Origin: Paraphoma chrysanthemicola
Lineage: Eukaryota; Ascomycota; Dothideomycetes; Pleosporales; Phaeosphaeriaceae
DNA: 64,000 nucleotides
Assembly: GCA_020744225.1 (NCBI GenBank)
Contig: JAGMWG010000015.1
Location: 496,001-560,000, forward strand
Direction: 5' to 3'
Below the pieces are notes generated by a model, which saw only the letters and a program-made list of their open reading frames with translations, did no database searches and had not been told where the DNA came from. This document shows, one piece after another, positions 32,439 through 43,066 of this stretch. Made by a program: the position numbers and the translations under genes. The number at the start of each line of letters is the position of its first letter. The stretch's first letter is position 1.

Positions 32439-33830
32439 ATGCCTTCGGTAATGCGAGAATGGCCACCATGGCCTGAATTCACATCACCGGACTCCTTGGA
32501 TGGTAAAGCCAGTCTTCTATCAATGAAGAAGGCTATCATCGCCGAATACGGTGCAGATACCCTTCGCCAGAGCTGGATAAAAGTCTGCAACGAGCTTCAA
32601 GCCATTACCGATGAAATCGTTGAAAAAGGAAATGGAATCATTCCGATATTCGACACAGCTCATGTCTTGGCAGACGGGTTCACCGAATCAGACCAGGCCG
32701 AGATCAAGCGCATCGGTGCGTTCATCTGCCGATCCACAATACCCGAGGACGAGACCAATGCACTTTACGATGACATGTCGAGATACGTCTCAGACAACAA
32801 TGCGTCCATCCAAGCCTGGCCGAAGGAAAGTCCTAGCATGTTGATCTTGTACAGCTCGCCCACCCAGAACACGATCCGTTCGCATCCCAGTCAACTGGGA
32901 TTGCAGCTAAAGCTGAACGAGCTCTGGCATGGCTATGATGCGTCCGAAGGTACCTCGCCTGAACCTTTAGCTTACTTTGACGGTCTTCGCGATCGTGCGC
33001 CAGGCCAGCCTTTTCTCGGTCTTGGTCCACATATCGATGCTGGAAGTCTGAGTCGTTGGGCAGATCCAGCGTATCGTAAAGTCTACGACAGTGTTTTTCG
33101 TGGCAAACCAGAAAACCATGACTCGTTCGACATCAGTCTACGCAAGAACGCAGACCCAGCGCTGTACAAAGCAACGGCTCATTCTTCAGTCCTGCGAACC
33201 TTCCAGGGATGGACTGCATTGACGCCAACGCAACCGCGCGAGGGAACGATCATGGTGTACCCAAATCTGAACAGCGTCATTGCGTACGTTCTGTTGCGGC
33301 CGTTCTTCCAGCCACCGAAAGATAAAGATGCTGATGTTATGGACCCACACGCTTGGACGCTCAGCGAAGAAGATAGTTGGTTCCCTGGAACATTCAAGAG
33401 CCAAAGCCAGCGCTTGAGTCGAGCTTCCCACCCCCACTTGAGACTCGAAGAATGTCTCGTGCACATGCCCAAGGTCACTGCCGGAGATACGGTGTGGTGG
33501 CATTGCGATGTAAGTCGGATCATCCGCTGCCAAGTGCAATCGGCTTGTAGCACAGTGCTAATGGCGTTATAGGTCTGCCATGCCGTTGACACCGAACATT
33601 TGGGCAAACAGAATGCTGCTGTGGCTTTCATAGGGTCGTGCCCGACTACTCCAGTAAACAGCGATTACATAAAACGACAATTGGAAGCCACGCTGGCAGG
33701 TCGTCCTCCGCCCGATTATGCTACAGGCGATGATACCGACGCGGATGAGACGAAAATGAAGGGCTTTGTCGGCCTCGATGGTTTAAATAGCGCAGCGCGA
33801 GGAGCTTTCGGATTCCACAAGCCGGAGTAG
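32439..33830 (+). CDS. DUF1479 (YbiU-like) protein, putative Fe/2OG-type oxygenase fold
   Basis: Two exons, 32439-33509 and 33573-33830, across a 63-nt intron (GTAAGT...TTATAG) in phase 0, giving 442 aa. The frame continues upstream to a TTG, but the ATG at 32439 (MPSVMREWPPWPEF) begins the conserved part. Family features are GLGPHIDAGSLSRWADPAY, FQGWTALTPTQPREGTIMVYP and WWHCDVCHAVDTEHLG. The HxD in PHIDAG and the later HCDVCHAVD fit the iron-site positions of a cupin/2OG oxygenase. The substrate is unknown. These proteins are widespread in fungi and proteobacteria. The adjacent sugar transporter and regulator may or may not be functionally linked. Confidence 0.85.
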
Positions 33831-33889
33831 TGTGCTTTGTACGTAGAAACAAGTAGCGTCGTCTGTGTACCAGAATGAGAAAATAAGCG

Positions 33890-35886
33890 TCATGTCAGCC
33901 CAATACTTTCTATCCTGCCTCGAAGGATCAAGGATGCGTGTTGCGCTATCGCGTTGCGCAATTTGACCCGATCAAGCATTTCCAGAGCCATATTGATGGC
34001 CTCGCGATGATCCTGGTCGTTTCCACATCTACTGTCCTGCCAATCACGGATGAGTAACAAGGCAGATACGAAAATATGGTATGAAAGTGCCCTGGGCAGT
34101 CAGACTCTTGTTGAAAAAGCCACATCCGACGATGCAACGGGCGTCTGAGAACATACCACTGCTTTCTCATGGAGGCTGGTTGATTCCAATGACTGTTGAT
34201 CCAGATCACGCTGATGGCAGATCTCACGCTGACTGTTCTAGCCCAGTCAGTATGATTGTGGTCTGTAGCCGACAGCCATTGATCTTGGAGAGTCCTGTTG
34301 ATTCGAATGCGAAGATGCAAAAGAACCACAGTGACGTCGAAGCGTTGCCAAGTAACCCATGAGTCAGATGATCTCATGTGGCGAAGCTCATCCTGTTGGT
34401 TTGCGCCATATGCATCCGGCTGAAGATGAGTGGGCAGTGTCTCTATGATACCGGCGAGCTCTTCGTCGGCGTCTCGCACGGCCTGGATCATGCTATCTAG
34501 AGAATCGACGCGCATTCGAACAGTTCTGCGGAAGCGATAGTAAGCTTTTGATGCTCTTGCCATGAATACATGGTAGTGTACGGGATGCTCGACGCTGCGA
34601 TCTGAGCCGGCCAATGGAGATGTGCGCTGAGCTGTTGGATATGGAACATCGAAATCGAAGTCGTCGACGGCTGGTGAGCGATAGGGCACAATCAACCTAG
34701 TTCCCGTCGTCAGCTCATACTTTTCACGAACCTGTGGCCCTGGTAATGCATGGTCCAAGTAGACTTCAGCTTACCATTCGCAGATTACTAGCGTCCACCA
34801 CAGACGATGTTGCGCTTCCTTGCTCAAACACTTGCCTGCTGCCTCGGAGACGGGTGTGTCAAGACCAATCCTCTTCGCGATTTGCAATGCACTTGTCCAC
34901 ATGTTATTTCCTAGCTCCGAATCTCCAAAGTTGTTGAAGCAGATGCCAAGAATGGCTATTGCTTGTACAGATCGTACGTTGGGGACCCTTATGAATTCGG
35001 CTTCATGCAGACAGAAGACTGCTGCATCATACCAGGTTTTGCTGCGAAGGTGGTGTCCAGATGCTGAGATAGTCGTCAGTATGAAGTTGAATCCGGGGTC
35101 TCACCCAAGCAACGGTTCACCGACGTTCAAGTCCGGTCAGTTCCTCCGCTGCGCCATGATCCATCATGAGAAGGGCGGCCTATCACGTCCAACGCATTAG
35201 CCATCGACTTGCGCTGCACGAGCTCTGGTCCATACACTTAGCACGCTGAAATAGACAGCCAGCCAGAACGGGTCCATCTGTTCGAGTGCGGTTCCGCTCG
35301 TTCGTGCTGCCATGAAGCTGTCACACTCGTCGCGAAACTGCGGATACTCGAGCGCATAGTGAACCCAGGAGTTCCACTTCTCGTCGTAATCTATAAGCTG
35401 TTTACTACATAAAGGCGTTGGCAGGGTAATATCGCTCCAGCATGTGACAGACGACTTTTCAGCGGGGTGATCGGAGGCCAAGTTGTGCCAGAGCTGTCTT
35501 TCTAGACCATCTTGATCCTCGTCGAAGTGCTTTTTCCACTGCGTGTGGCGATACGATACACCAGTGCTGTGATCATCAATTCCTAGGGCGTGTCCATGTG
35601 ACCATGGACCGGTCTGTTGGGCCTTCATGATTTCCATTTCCTGGCGCAGACGCTCATTCTCGCACCTTAGCTCCTCGTATGTTGGCAATTGGCGCTCGTC
35701 TCGGTATGCAGTCACCTCACCACGAACAATGACCATCTCACGTATGCAACTCTCTGGCTTCCCGCGGCGTATACAAGTGGCGCACGGCATGGACTTGTCG
35801 CATTTGACTTTGCGCGATGAGCAAGGGATGCAACTGCGCGGGGCACGTTGCGTCGTCCTGATCGAGACGAGACGATCCTGAGACAT
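33890..35886 (-). CDS. Zn2Cys6 transcription factor with fungal_trans domain
   Basis: Starts at ATG 35886. The binuclear zinc cluster has Cys19, 22, 29, 35, 38 and 47 (CX2CX6CX5CX2CX8C), followed by a short leucine-containing linker (YEELRCENERLRQEME). Exon 1 ends near 35206. The splice there is unresolved, but exon sequence resumes at 35063 (HHLRSKTWYDAAVF) through 34775 (HRLWWTLVICEW), then 34696-34157 (LIVPYRSPAVDDFDFD) and 34091-33890. Introns are 78 nt (34697-34774) and 65 nt (34092-34156). WWTLVICEW and the FDVPYP segment are typical of the fungal_trans middle homology region. It is divergent from guanine deaminase, 278 bp away, and may regulate it or the DUF1479 gene. The target is inferred only from position. 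Confidence 0.85.
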
Positions 35887-36164
35887 GCTGAGGGCGATAT
35901 GATGGCGTACAAGACCGTATACTCGATATGCACAGCTCCAGTGTGCTGGATTTGTCCATCTTGCTGACTGAAAAGTGGGAAGGAGGTGACAGAGGCGGAT
36001 GCCAGTGCCAACCGAAAAGGTACTGCTTATCCGAACTCGCCCGAAACCGACTAACCAGTCCTGACCTAGCGTTATCTCACCTCACGAGCACACGAACGCC
36101 GATTGCCAAACTTCACACCTATATCAATCAAGTGCTATCAAAATCGAACGCAGTAGTAATCGTC
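35887..36164. promoter_or_regulatory. Divergent promoter with GATA-like and CCGA elements
   Basis: This 278-bp region separates a Zn2Cys6 regulator from guanine deaminase. The segment 36011-36050 holds four CCGA tetranucleotides, and near 36071 lies GTTATCTC (AGATAA on the other strand, fitting the HGATAR site of nitrogen GATA factors). A second GATAA at 36026 has a non-consensus first base. Nitrogen regulation would suit a purine catabolic gene. The elements are short and could be chance. Confidence 0.4.
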
Positions 36165-37535
36165 ATGGATACAGTTCTGGTATTCCAAGGTGCTGTCGTG
36201 CACTCCCAAGATCCTTCGAACTTGGAGATACTCGATGACTCGACAATCATCATCACCAACGGCCGCATATCTGCATTCTACAAATCGAGCAGTCACGTTC
36301 CCTCCAACGCAATTCCACAAGATGCTGTAATCTACTCCTTACCAACTGGCGAATTTCTCATCCCAGGTTTTGTCGACGTCCACAACCACGCGCCCCAATG
36401 GCCGATGCGCGGTCGCGGCCAAGGTCTGCATATTCTCGACTGGTTAGACCAAGTGACGTTCCCAGTCGAAGCTCGTTTTGCCGACCCAGGATATGCTAGC
36501 CGGATCTATGAAGATACCGTTGATGACTTCCTCCGCCACGGCATTACGACAGCGTCATACTACAGCTCACGCCATGCGGAGGCTACTCGCACCTTGGCCG
36601 ATACTTGCCATCGCAAAGGCCAACGCGCTTTCATCGGCAAGTGCAACATGGACCGCAACGCGCCCGACTACATCTGTGAGTCCGACGCTCGGACATCACT
36701 TCAAGAAACGGAAGAGTGTATACAGCACATCCGCGGCTTGCCAGGGTGTGGGGCAGACGAATCATCCGCACTCGTACGGCCAGTTATAACGCCGCGATTC
36801 GCTATCTCATGTACATCAGAACTGCTGCAAGGACTGGGCGACCTCCTGAAGCGCGATGACACGCTGGCAATGCAAACTCATTTCAACGAAGCGCAGCAGG
36901 AAATCGATGCGACCAAAGATTTGTTTCCCGAGTTCAAAGGAAGCGAGGCCGACCTATATGAGAGCTTTGGTCTCTTAACCCGGCGCAGCATTCTTGCACA
37001 TTGCACGATCATGACCGAATACGAGAAGGAGAGGATCAAGGCGCTACAATGTGGCGTCGCACACTGCCCTATCGCCAATATGACAGTTGGGGGCGGCTTC
37101 ATGGTTGCACCAATCCGGGACTTTCTGCGTCGTGGTCTAAAAGTCGGACTTGGTACGGACAGCGGCGGCGGCTGGGCTTCGCAGATGCTGGCAGTCATGC
37201 GGCAGACTCTGATCGCTTCAAATGCACAGGAAGTACTATCTGGAGGCAATGACAAGGCACTCTCACTAGAAGAAGTGTTTTATTTGGCTACTACAGGCGG
37301 CGCCACAGTACTGTGTCTGGAGGATCAAATCGGTAATTTCGCGGTTGGCAAAGAGTTCGACGCAGTATGGATCACTACGACATCGGGCCTGAAGTCAGCC
37401 ATGACTCCGGTAGAGGAAGAGGACTCCTTACAGACGAAGTTTGAGAAGTTCGTGCTTACAGGCGACGATAGGAATATGGCGCATGTCTTTGTCCGAGGCC
37501 GAAGAGTAGCTGGCAATAGTAACGAATGGACATAA
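36165..37535 (+). CDS. Guanine deaminase
   Basis: A 456-aa protein from ATG 36165 to TAA 37533-37535 with no intron. The longer upstream frame lacks support and would run through the promoter. Amidohydrolase metal ligands are visible: His73 and His75 (PGFVDVHNHAPQ), His239 with Glu242 (THFNE), His279 (LAHC) and Asp332 (GLGTDSGGGW). The APQ after HxH and the GTDSGGG segment are characteristic of guanine deaminases, which convert guanine to xanthine and ammonia in purine salvage and nitrogen use. Zinc is the expected metal. The length is normal for the family. It is divergent from a Zn2Cys6 regulator. An MTA/SAH-deaminase-type paralogue is the main alternative, but the motif set favours guanine. 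Confidence 0.9.
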   Translation: MDTVLVFQGAVVHSQDPSNLEILDDSTIIITNGRISAFYKSSSHVPSNAIPQDAVIYSLPTGEFLIPGFVDVHNHAPQWPMRGRGQGLHILDWLDQVTFPVEARFADPGYASRIYEDTVDDFLRHGITTASYYSSRHAEATRTLADTCHRKGQRAFIGKCNMDRNAPDYICESDARTSLQETEECIQHIRGLPGCGADESSALVRPVITPRFAISCTSELLQGLGDLLKRDDTLAMQTHFNEAQQEIDATKDLFPEFKGSEADLYESFGLLTRRSILAHCTIMTEYEKERIKALQCGVAHCPIANMTVGGGFMVAPIRDFLRRGLKVGLGTDSGGGWASQMLAVMRQTLIASNAQEVLSGGNDKALSLEEVFYLATTGGATVLCLEDQIGNFAVGKEFDAVWITTTSGLKSAMTPVEEEDSLQTKFEKFVLTGDDRNMAHVFVRGRRVAGNSNEWT

Positions 37536-38593
37536 TGCTGGGAGATGACAAGAACAGCACAGGCTCTTGGAACCGTACCAGACTAACTACCAGCGATTTT
37601 CTGACTCTCCATCCCACTTCCGTGGCTTCGGCCACGAGTTCAACACCGCCTCACTACCGGTCGGACTTACACTCACATCCGTATGTGCTAAAGAAATTGT
37701 TGGCTCGAATGCCAAAACGCGTCTGTGCCAGATGACTTGCTTCAGCTCCTGGCACTCGCGCAAGCATCGAACAGCCCTGGAGAAAGTACACGACAAGACC
37801 ATTTCGAGGCTTAGGCATCTCAATCGGGTAGAGAGGAAAGCTGGCTACGCACATCTGTCGCGTAAGGTTACCTACTCAGTGCAATTGCACTTGTGATAGT
37901 CGTCCCCATTCGAATAGCGCAGCCACTGGTGGGGCCCGGACGGTCCGGCCCAGCTACGCCACTGAGACGGACGATCACACGCGGCAACCCCGCCAGCTGA
38001 ACCTTCGGGACTCTCCATGAACCTAAACCGAAAGAAAGCGATGTCAGTGCGAGCTTCCAATCGCCGTACTACACTTTACTACTCTTAGAAGGCTATCTCG
38101 TCCGCTACAGCCACGCATTGAAATAGGTCAGCGCGAATATTCTCAAGTGCTAGGAGAGCTCCACATATCTGCGTATATAGCAGCTCACGGGCCTTCAGTG
38201 CACTCAGGATCGTTTCACCAAACATGTCGAGGTGCAGTACACCCAATTCAAGCCGCCGAGACTTCCAAAACCATCCCGCAACCATTACCACACTTAGGAC
38301 TCATGCATTAGCATGTATGGCGTCCCAGGCCCAGGCTACGGCGGCAGTTCCGCGCCCATAACAATATGGTTAGCGCTACGAGAATCGATAGCTTTGCTCT
38401 TGGGCAATCTCAGAGTTCAGCTACGCCAGAACGATGCCAAGTACCATCATCAATGTACTCATCGTCAATGGGGTCGTTGCAACTTGCCATTTCGATTTGT
38501 ATAAATACCGACAGGTTTGGAGGTACTATTGCTCTCACACTTCAACAACGCAGCTGCGCATCCCTTCAGGCTCGCATAAAGTCTTCCTCTATC
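37536..38593. other. Intergenic region with a TATA box at 38500-38507
   Basis: About 1 kb between two plus-strand genes. TATAAATA at 38500-38507 lies 87 bp before the ATG at 38594 and supports that start over the longer frame. A 109-codon frame at 37567-37896 has no ATG at its start and no motif. Confidence 0.5.
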
Positions 38594-40549
38594 ATGGCCT
38601 ACATCCATCGCATTGAGGTCGTTCGGCCAACTTCACAGACTATACTTGTAACAGACAGCCACGAAGATCTCCCGGCAGATCAAAACTGGAAGGGTACTGG
38701 TAAGGCCGAACCTGGCGGGTCAGTCCTCTACCTCCGAGGCACAAGCGGCGCATCGGAAGAACCTTTTGCATTCCTGCGGCAGGACGACCGGTGGACACTT
38801 GAAGTGGAAATCCACAATATTGGCCCGGAGTATTTGGGCCACACATGGCTGCTCAGGGTAGAGGATCAGAACACCAGAGCCTGGAGAGGAGACGGAGATA
38901 AACAACTCAACTCTTGGTCTAAAGAAGTGAAAGAAAGCAAGGCTATCTTTTCGCTGCCCTTCAATGCCGCCATTCCACACGGTCTCTGGGGCGAATACGT
39001 GTTTCATTTGACCTTGTATGGCTCGACCGAAGGCATTCCCGATCCACCAAAGTCAAGGATCGACCTTGAAACAATTCCACTGGAAGTGTATTATCTCCCA
39101 GCTCCAAAGCTACCCAAGTTTTTCGATAATGGCGTCCCTCTACTCTTCCTCCGAATGTTTCTCCTGCCGCAAAGACACGAAAGGAAGGGCTTCACGGAAG
39201 CCTCTTGGGTCAGCAGCGTGACCAAAATCTGTTTCGGTAGTAACAAGCCTTTTGATGGCTCGAGATCCTTTACCAATGACCACTGGTTGGTGTATAACAC
39301 CGGCGACGGATCTCCTAGCTTTGCCTCGCAGTATGGCCAGGCTGGCATCAACCTTGACGCATGGCTTGATGCGTATCGGAACTGGAAGCAGCATGGAGTT
39401 GTTACTCGTGTCAATTGTTATGATCAAGCTGCAGTCACCGAACTGGCCTTATGTCTGGGCATATCACATGAGCGCGTTCATTGGGAGTTCCACCAGGTTT
39501 ACGGATTCATCGACTCGGACATCGTGGGCTGGGAAGAGGTCAACAGTCCGTATTTCGATAATGTCGAGACATTCCAGAAGTACAAGGACAAGAAAGATCC
39601 AGCTCGTCAGCCGTTCAGAAACCACGCATACTTGTCCTGGTCGACGGCACCACTTACGGCGAAGCAATACGAAGCTTATAACACGCAGGTGGGGGGCGTC
39701 AAAACCAGAGAAGAATACCTGAGGGCTGCAAACATATTCAACGAGGAGCACAATCTGAACATGCTTATGATTGACTCATGCGGCGGGCCTCATGTCGGGA
39801 CCGAAACCCGCGATGAATACGAGGCTAAGATCGAGCATCTGGACCCAAGAGATACATTCTCTTCATATGTCAAGAAAGATTATGCCAGGAAGCCCGATCG
39901 TTGGGCCGAGGAACATCACCTCGGCGCCGGTGTGTCTGCTGCACCTTGGTTCCACCATCTACCCTCGTACAAGACCGAAACCTACAACAAGGCAATCGAT
40001 GACCTGACCCGCATAACAGCACTGGGTAACCTCGAGTACCTCCGCGTTGTACTAGACATAGAAAAGCTACTGCAAGTGTTCCAGACATACGCTAACAGAG
40101 GTATGGAGGGGAACTGGACGAAGAGCAAGCAATACACCATTCGCCCATACACATCGACCGATGGAACAACTGTCTACGAAACCAAAACGAGTTTCGCGCG
40201 GGGTAAAGACATGCGGATGGACCACTGTGTCGCGATGCGCGTCCTAGTCAACAATTCGCCATTGGCGGTGCAAAAAGCCATGGTTGAGCATCTGGCATTC
40301 AAGGCACTTTCTATCGAGAGCCCGAACACCGATATCCTAGAACGAGGACATGTTCACAATGTATCCCCGTATGGTGTGACGAGGCCGGTTGTCGGGAGCT
40401 ATTACACCAGAGCATTCTGGTGGTGGAATGTCGCAATTGAGGTTACGATTGAGGAGAAGGCGGAGTGGGTCAAGCATGAGAATTTCGTCTTGCAGACAGT
40501 GTTGGAGGCTTTGGTGAAAATGTCAGTGCAGGATTCCAATAAACGTTAG
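38594..40549 (+). CDS. Large unknown protein with transglutaminase-like Cys-His pattern
   Basis: A 651-aa intronless protein from ATG 38594 to TAG 40547-40549. An upstream in-frame extension is rejected because a TATA box lies inside it. The first 200 residues look like beta-rich domains (WTLEVEIHNIGPEYLGHTW; YVFHLTLYGS). The central part contains VNCYDQAAVTELAL with Cys275 and PFRNHAYLSW with His344. This resembles the catalytic Cys and His of transglutaminase-like (papain-fold) proteins, with a possible Asp in LMIDSCGG. No signal peptide or membrane segment is seen. The similarity is by eye and could be superficial. The context gives no pathway. Confidence 0.7.
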   Translation: MAYIHRIEVVRPTSQTILVTDSHEDLPADQNWKGTGKAEPGGSVLYLRGTSGASEEPFAFLRQDDRWTLEVEIHNIGPEYLGHTWLLRVEDQNTRAWRGDGDKQLNSWSKEVKESKAIFSLPFNAAIPHGLWGEYVFHLTLYGSTEGIPDPPKSRIDLETIPLEVYYLPAPKLPKFFDNGVPLLFLRMFLLPQRHERKGFTEASWVSSVTKICFGSNKPFDGSRSFTNDHWLVYNTGDGSPSFASQYGQAGINLDAWLDAYRNWKQHGVVTRVNCYDQAAVTELALCLGISHERVHWEFHQVYGFIDSDIVGWEEVNSPYFDNVETFQKYKDKKDPARQPFRNHAYLSWSTAPLTAKQYEAYNTQVGGVKTREEYLRAANIFNEEHNLNMLMIDSCGGPHVGTETRDEYEAKIEHLDPRDTFSSYVKKDYARKPDRWAEEHHLGAGVSAAPWFHHLPSYKTETYNKAIDDLTRITALGNLEYLRVVLDIEKLLQVFQTYANRGMEGNWTKSKQYTIRPYTSTDGTTVYETKTSFARGKDMRMDHCVAMRVLVNNSPLAVQKAMVEHLAFKALSIESPNTDILERGHVHNVSPYGVTRPVVGSYYTRAFWWWNVAIEVTIEEKAEWVKHENFVLQTVLEALVKMSVQDSNKR

Positions 40550-40781
40550 CTCTCATGTAGCACAATGGACGCGGATTGAATCCTCGCTCAGTGACAGCAT
40601 GGGTCACAGCTAGATGACACGCGCAATCAGTTTCAATGACCATCTGTACTCATGCTTTTAGGCCTGCCTGTTGTGCTTCTGCTTTACTGTCAACTACTCT
40701 TCAATGACACAAGGCAAAACTACGACAAGAAGAGGTTGGGAAAAATCAAACATCATGAATATGACCCTGGGTATATCTTGC

Positions 40782-42122
40782 TCAGTCAAACACGACTTTC
40801 TTTCCTGCACCCACCGGCGCCCTGACGTCGATCTTGATTTGCTTCTTCTCCTTGGCCAACTTTGCGGCCTGCCAACTCGGGTGCAATTCGCCTGCATCGT
40901 CCCTCTTCTTCTCCACCTTCTTTTGGCCGAGCGGTATGGTGTTCTCGCCGCTTTGTTGCGGTCCATATCCGCGTGGAGCGGTGCCGACTGCACCACGCTT
41001 GGGATCCCAGCCCTGGTCACGTTCTTGTTTCTCGAGATGCTTAGCTTTTGCGCCGAACTTGGCTTCAGCAATCTTCTGGCGGGCGCGTTGACCTCGTCGG
41101 TTCTTGCGCGGTGCGAACTCAGCGTCGAGGTCAGACGCGTCGGAGTCGGAACCCGCTATGTACGTGGCATGGCTGAGAGACGGAATGAAGGCGGATGAGG
41201 TAGGTTTGGCTTCGACTCGTGTCTTTGCTCTAGCTTTGGTCGCCGGAACCGCAGCTTCGTCTGAGTCTGATTCAGACATATCTGAGGGCGGTGCTATGCG
41301 ACGATCGATGGTAATGTCATCGCTGTCGCTGGCTGCATCGTCGCTGCCGCTGAAGCCTTGAAACGAGTCATCCTCTTCGCTTTCCGCCACCAGATCGTCA
41401 TTAGGGTCATGATCGCTCTCGCTGTCGCCTATACTTGGTGGACGCGCATCACCCGAAATCGACCCCTCGCTGTCATCCTCGCCAGATGATGGCGCTGCTA
41501 TCCGCGCGCTGAATGCTGAATATGGGTCTCCTTCCTCATCACTCGCGTCGAGCATGTCCTCATCCTCTTTCACTTCAGCCTTCGCCTTTTTCCGATTGAC
41601 ACGCGCATTGACCGCGCCTTCTGTCCCCGCCACGTCCTTGCCCGTTGCAACGAGTGCTTTGAGGTCGTCAACGCAGTCGTCCACTGCTTTCTTGACTGTT
41701 GCAACCTTGTATAGCCGCGCCAGCACATTCAGTGTTGCAGGGTCTGTGCTACCCTTCTCTACGCCTTCCACCCAAGCTTTCAGAGCCTCATGTTCCTTCA
41801 AGCTCTTCACCCTCCCAAATGTCTTCCGCAGGTGCAGGTCCGCTACCTTTTCCAGCTCCAAGCTCTTCAGCACCGCATATTCGGCATCCAACCGCGCTAG
41901 CGCTTTAGCATCGCCTTTCGCTTGCGCCGTCTTCTTCCTACGACTGTGCTTTTGACGCTCGAAACCGGCGCCCAGCCGCAGGGCTGCTACAAGGGACTTT
42001 TTCGCATCGAGGATCCTGCGGTTGCACGTGCGCTTTTGGGACTTGAGAGCGGCTTCTGCCGGGTCTGGGGAGGAGGATGGTGCGGGTGAGGGGGAGCCCT
42101 CGACGCGCTTCCGCTTTACCAT
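40782..42122 (-). CDS. BUD22: Bud22-like ribosome biogenesis protein (BUD22 domain)
   Basis: A 446-aa protein from ATG 42122-42120 (MVKRKRVEGSPSP) to TGA 40784-40782. The N-terminal third is helical and basic (KAWVEGVEKGSTDPATLNVL). The middle is highly acidic with many Ser-Asp repeats (SDSDASDLDAEF). The C-terminus has RKNRRGQRARQKIAEAKFGA, ELHPSWQAAKLAKEK and a terminal KKVVFD, the conserved BUD22/SRFBP1 signature. Yeast Bud22 is a nucleolar factor needed for 18S rRNA production in the small-subunit processome. Length and charge pattern fit. The start is chosen because the longer frame begins without support upstream. Confidence 0.85.
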   Translation of the reverse strand: MVKRKRVEGSPSPAPSSSPDPAEAALKSQKRTCNRRILDAKKSLVAALRLGAGFERQKHSRRKKTAQAKGDAKALARLDAEYAVLKSLELEKVADLHLRKTFGRVKSLKEHEALKAWVEGVEKGSTDPATLNVLARLYKVATVKKAVDDCVDDLKALVATGKDVAGTEGAVNARVNRKKAKAEVKEDEDMLDASDEEGDPYSAFSARIAAPSSGEDDSEGSISGDARPPSIGDSESDHDPNDDLVAESEEDDSFQGFSGSDDAASDSDDITIDRRIAPPSDMSESDSDEAAVPATKARAKTRVEAKPTSSAFIPSLSHATYIAGSDSDASDLDAEFAPRKNRRGQRARQKIAEAKFGAKAKHLEKQERDQGWDPKRGAVGTAPRGYGPQQSGENTIPLGQKKVEKKRDDAGELHPSWQAAKLAKEKKQIKIDVRAPVGAGKKVVFD

Positions 42123-42261
42123 TGTGAATTGGAGATATGGGTGTTGTTGACGTGCTTCTAGAAATTTTGGTGAGAGATGTCTTATCGATAAGATCTCGGC
42201 TAAACTTGCCTCGGTCAATCCTTAACGCGTCGCTACACCCCACTTTTCCTTTCACTCCTTC

Positions 42262-42480
42262 CTACCATTCATCATCATGCAGTACGCACAACCCACAACA
42301 TGGCAGCCAACACCTACAAGCCGGGTGGAACCCTCCTGGGGGCGATCCATGCTGTGCTCTCATTGAGTTCCTATTGTCATCTTTCTTCTTGTCCTTTTTT
42401 TTATTACCGAACATTTCTTCCCAGATACTGGGTTGATGCTTCCGGACCCAAGCTTTACGTGTGTGCTTTCCGGATCCCAT
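42262..42480 (-). CDS. Possible small Lys- and Cys-rich protein
   Basis: A 72-codon frame from ATG 42480-42478. It is basic at first (GSGKHTRKAWVRKH), then Lys/Asp-rich (GNKKKDKKKDDN), and ends with a Cys cluster, CRCWLPCCGLCVLHDDEW. A Cys-rich hydrophobic tail like this can be S-acylated or membrane-embedded, as in CYSTM-type peptides. A competing 60-codon plus frame (42300-42482) overlaps it, so coding status is uncertain. Confidence 0.3.
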   Translation of the reverse strand: MGSGKHTRKAWVRKHQPSIWEEMFGNKKKDKKKDDNRNSMRAQHGSPPGGFHPACRCWLPCCGLCVLHDDEW

Positions 42481-43066
42481 AGTTTTATCGCAAGTCGATA
42501 TCACGAAATCAAAAAGACAGTGGGCAAACCGCATATTGCATCAAGATAAACTCACTTTAAGTGACCTTCTAATGGGCATCTGTCCATTGCAACATTAAGC
42601 ATTCAACAAAAATTCACAGTTGACCACCATATCCTCTACATTCACCGCCCCATTCCAGAACTCACCCGCCAAACAACGCCACCCCGCGACTGCCACGATT
42701 CACTGAACCAGGCTGACCCCGGCTTACACTTCATCGCTAAGGCGGGTCTTGCTCTGCTCCGATCACATGGATGGAGACTGTCACCCACTCAAGGCAATTC
42801 TGTATCGTGAAGACGGCTCAATGGTATGTGCGCGCCGAGCGTATCATCTTTTGGCGTTGATGGCGCCGCCTGGTCACCATATTCCTGGGCTTGAATATAA
42901 GCAAGCGCATGCCATGCTGGCACGCAACATTCAATGTCACGCATATAGTCTAAATAATGAAGAAGAGTGCTAATCTTAAGAAAATTCATTTGTCTAGATC
43001 TAAAACTATGCAAACCTCTTCTCGCGAGTGGGTATATTCTATCCTCATCACTACCAGAGCACCAAT
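42481..43066. other. Intergenic region
   Basis: About 590 bases with no supported gene. Confidence 0.45.

Noticed and set aside
35064..35205. A precise exon between the zinc cluster exon and the HHLRSKTW exon of the regulator
   Set aside because: Several donor and acceptor pairs are possible, but none keeps phase without a stop, so the splice was left unresolved rather than guessed.
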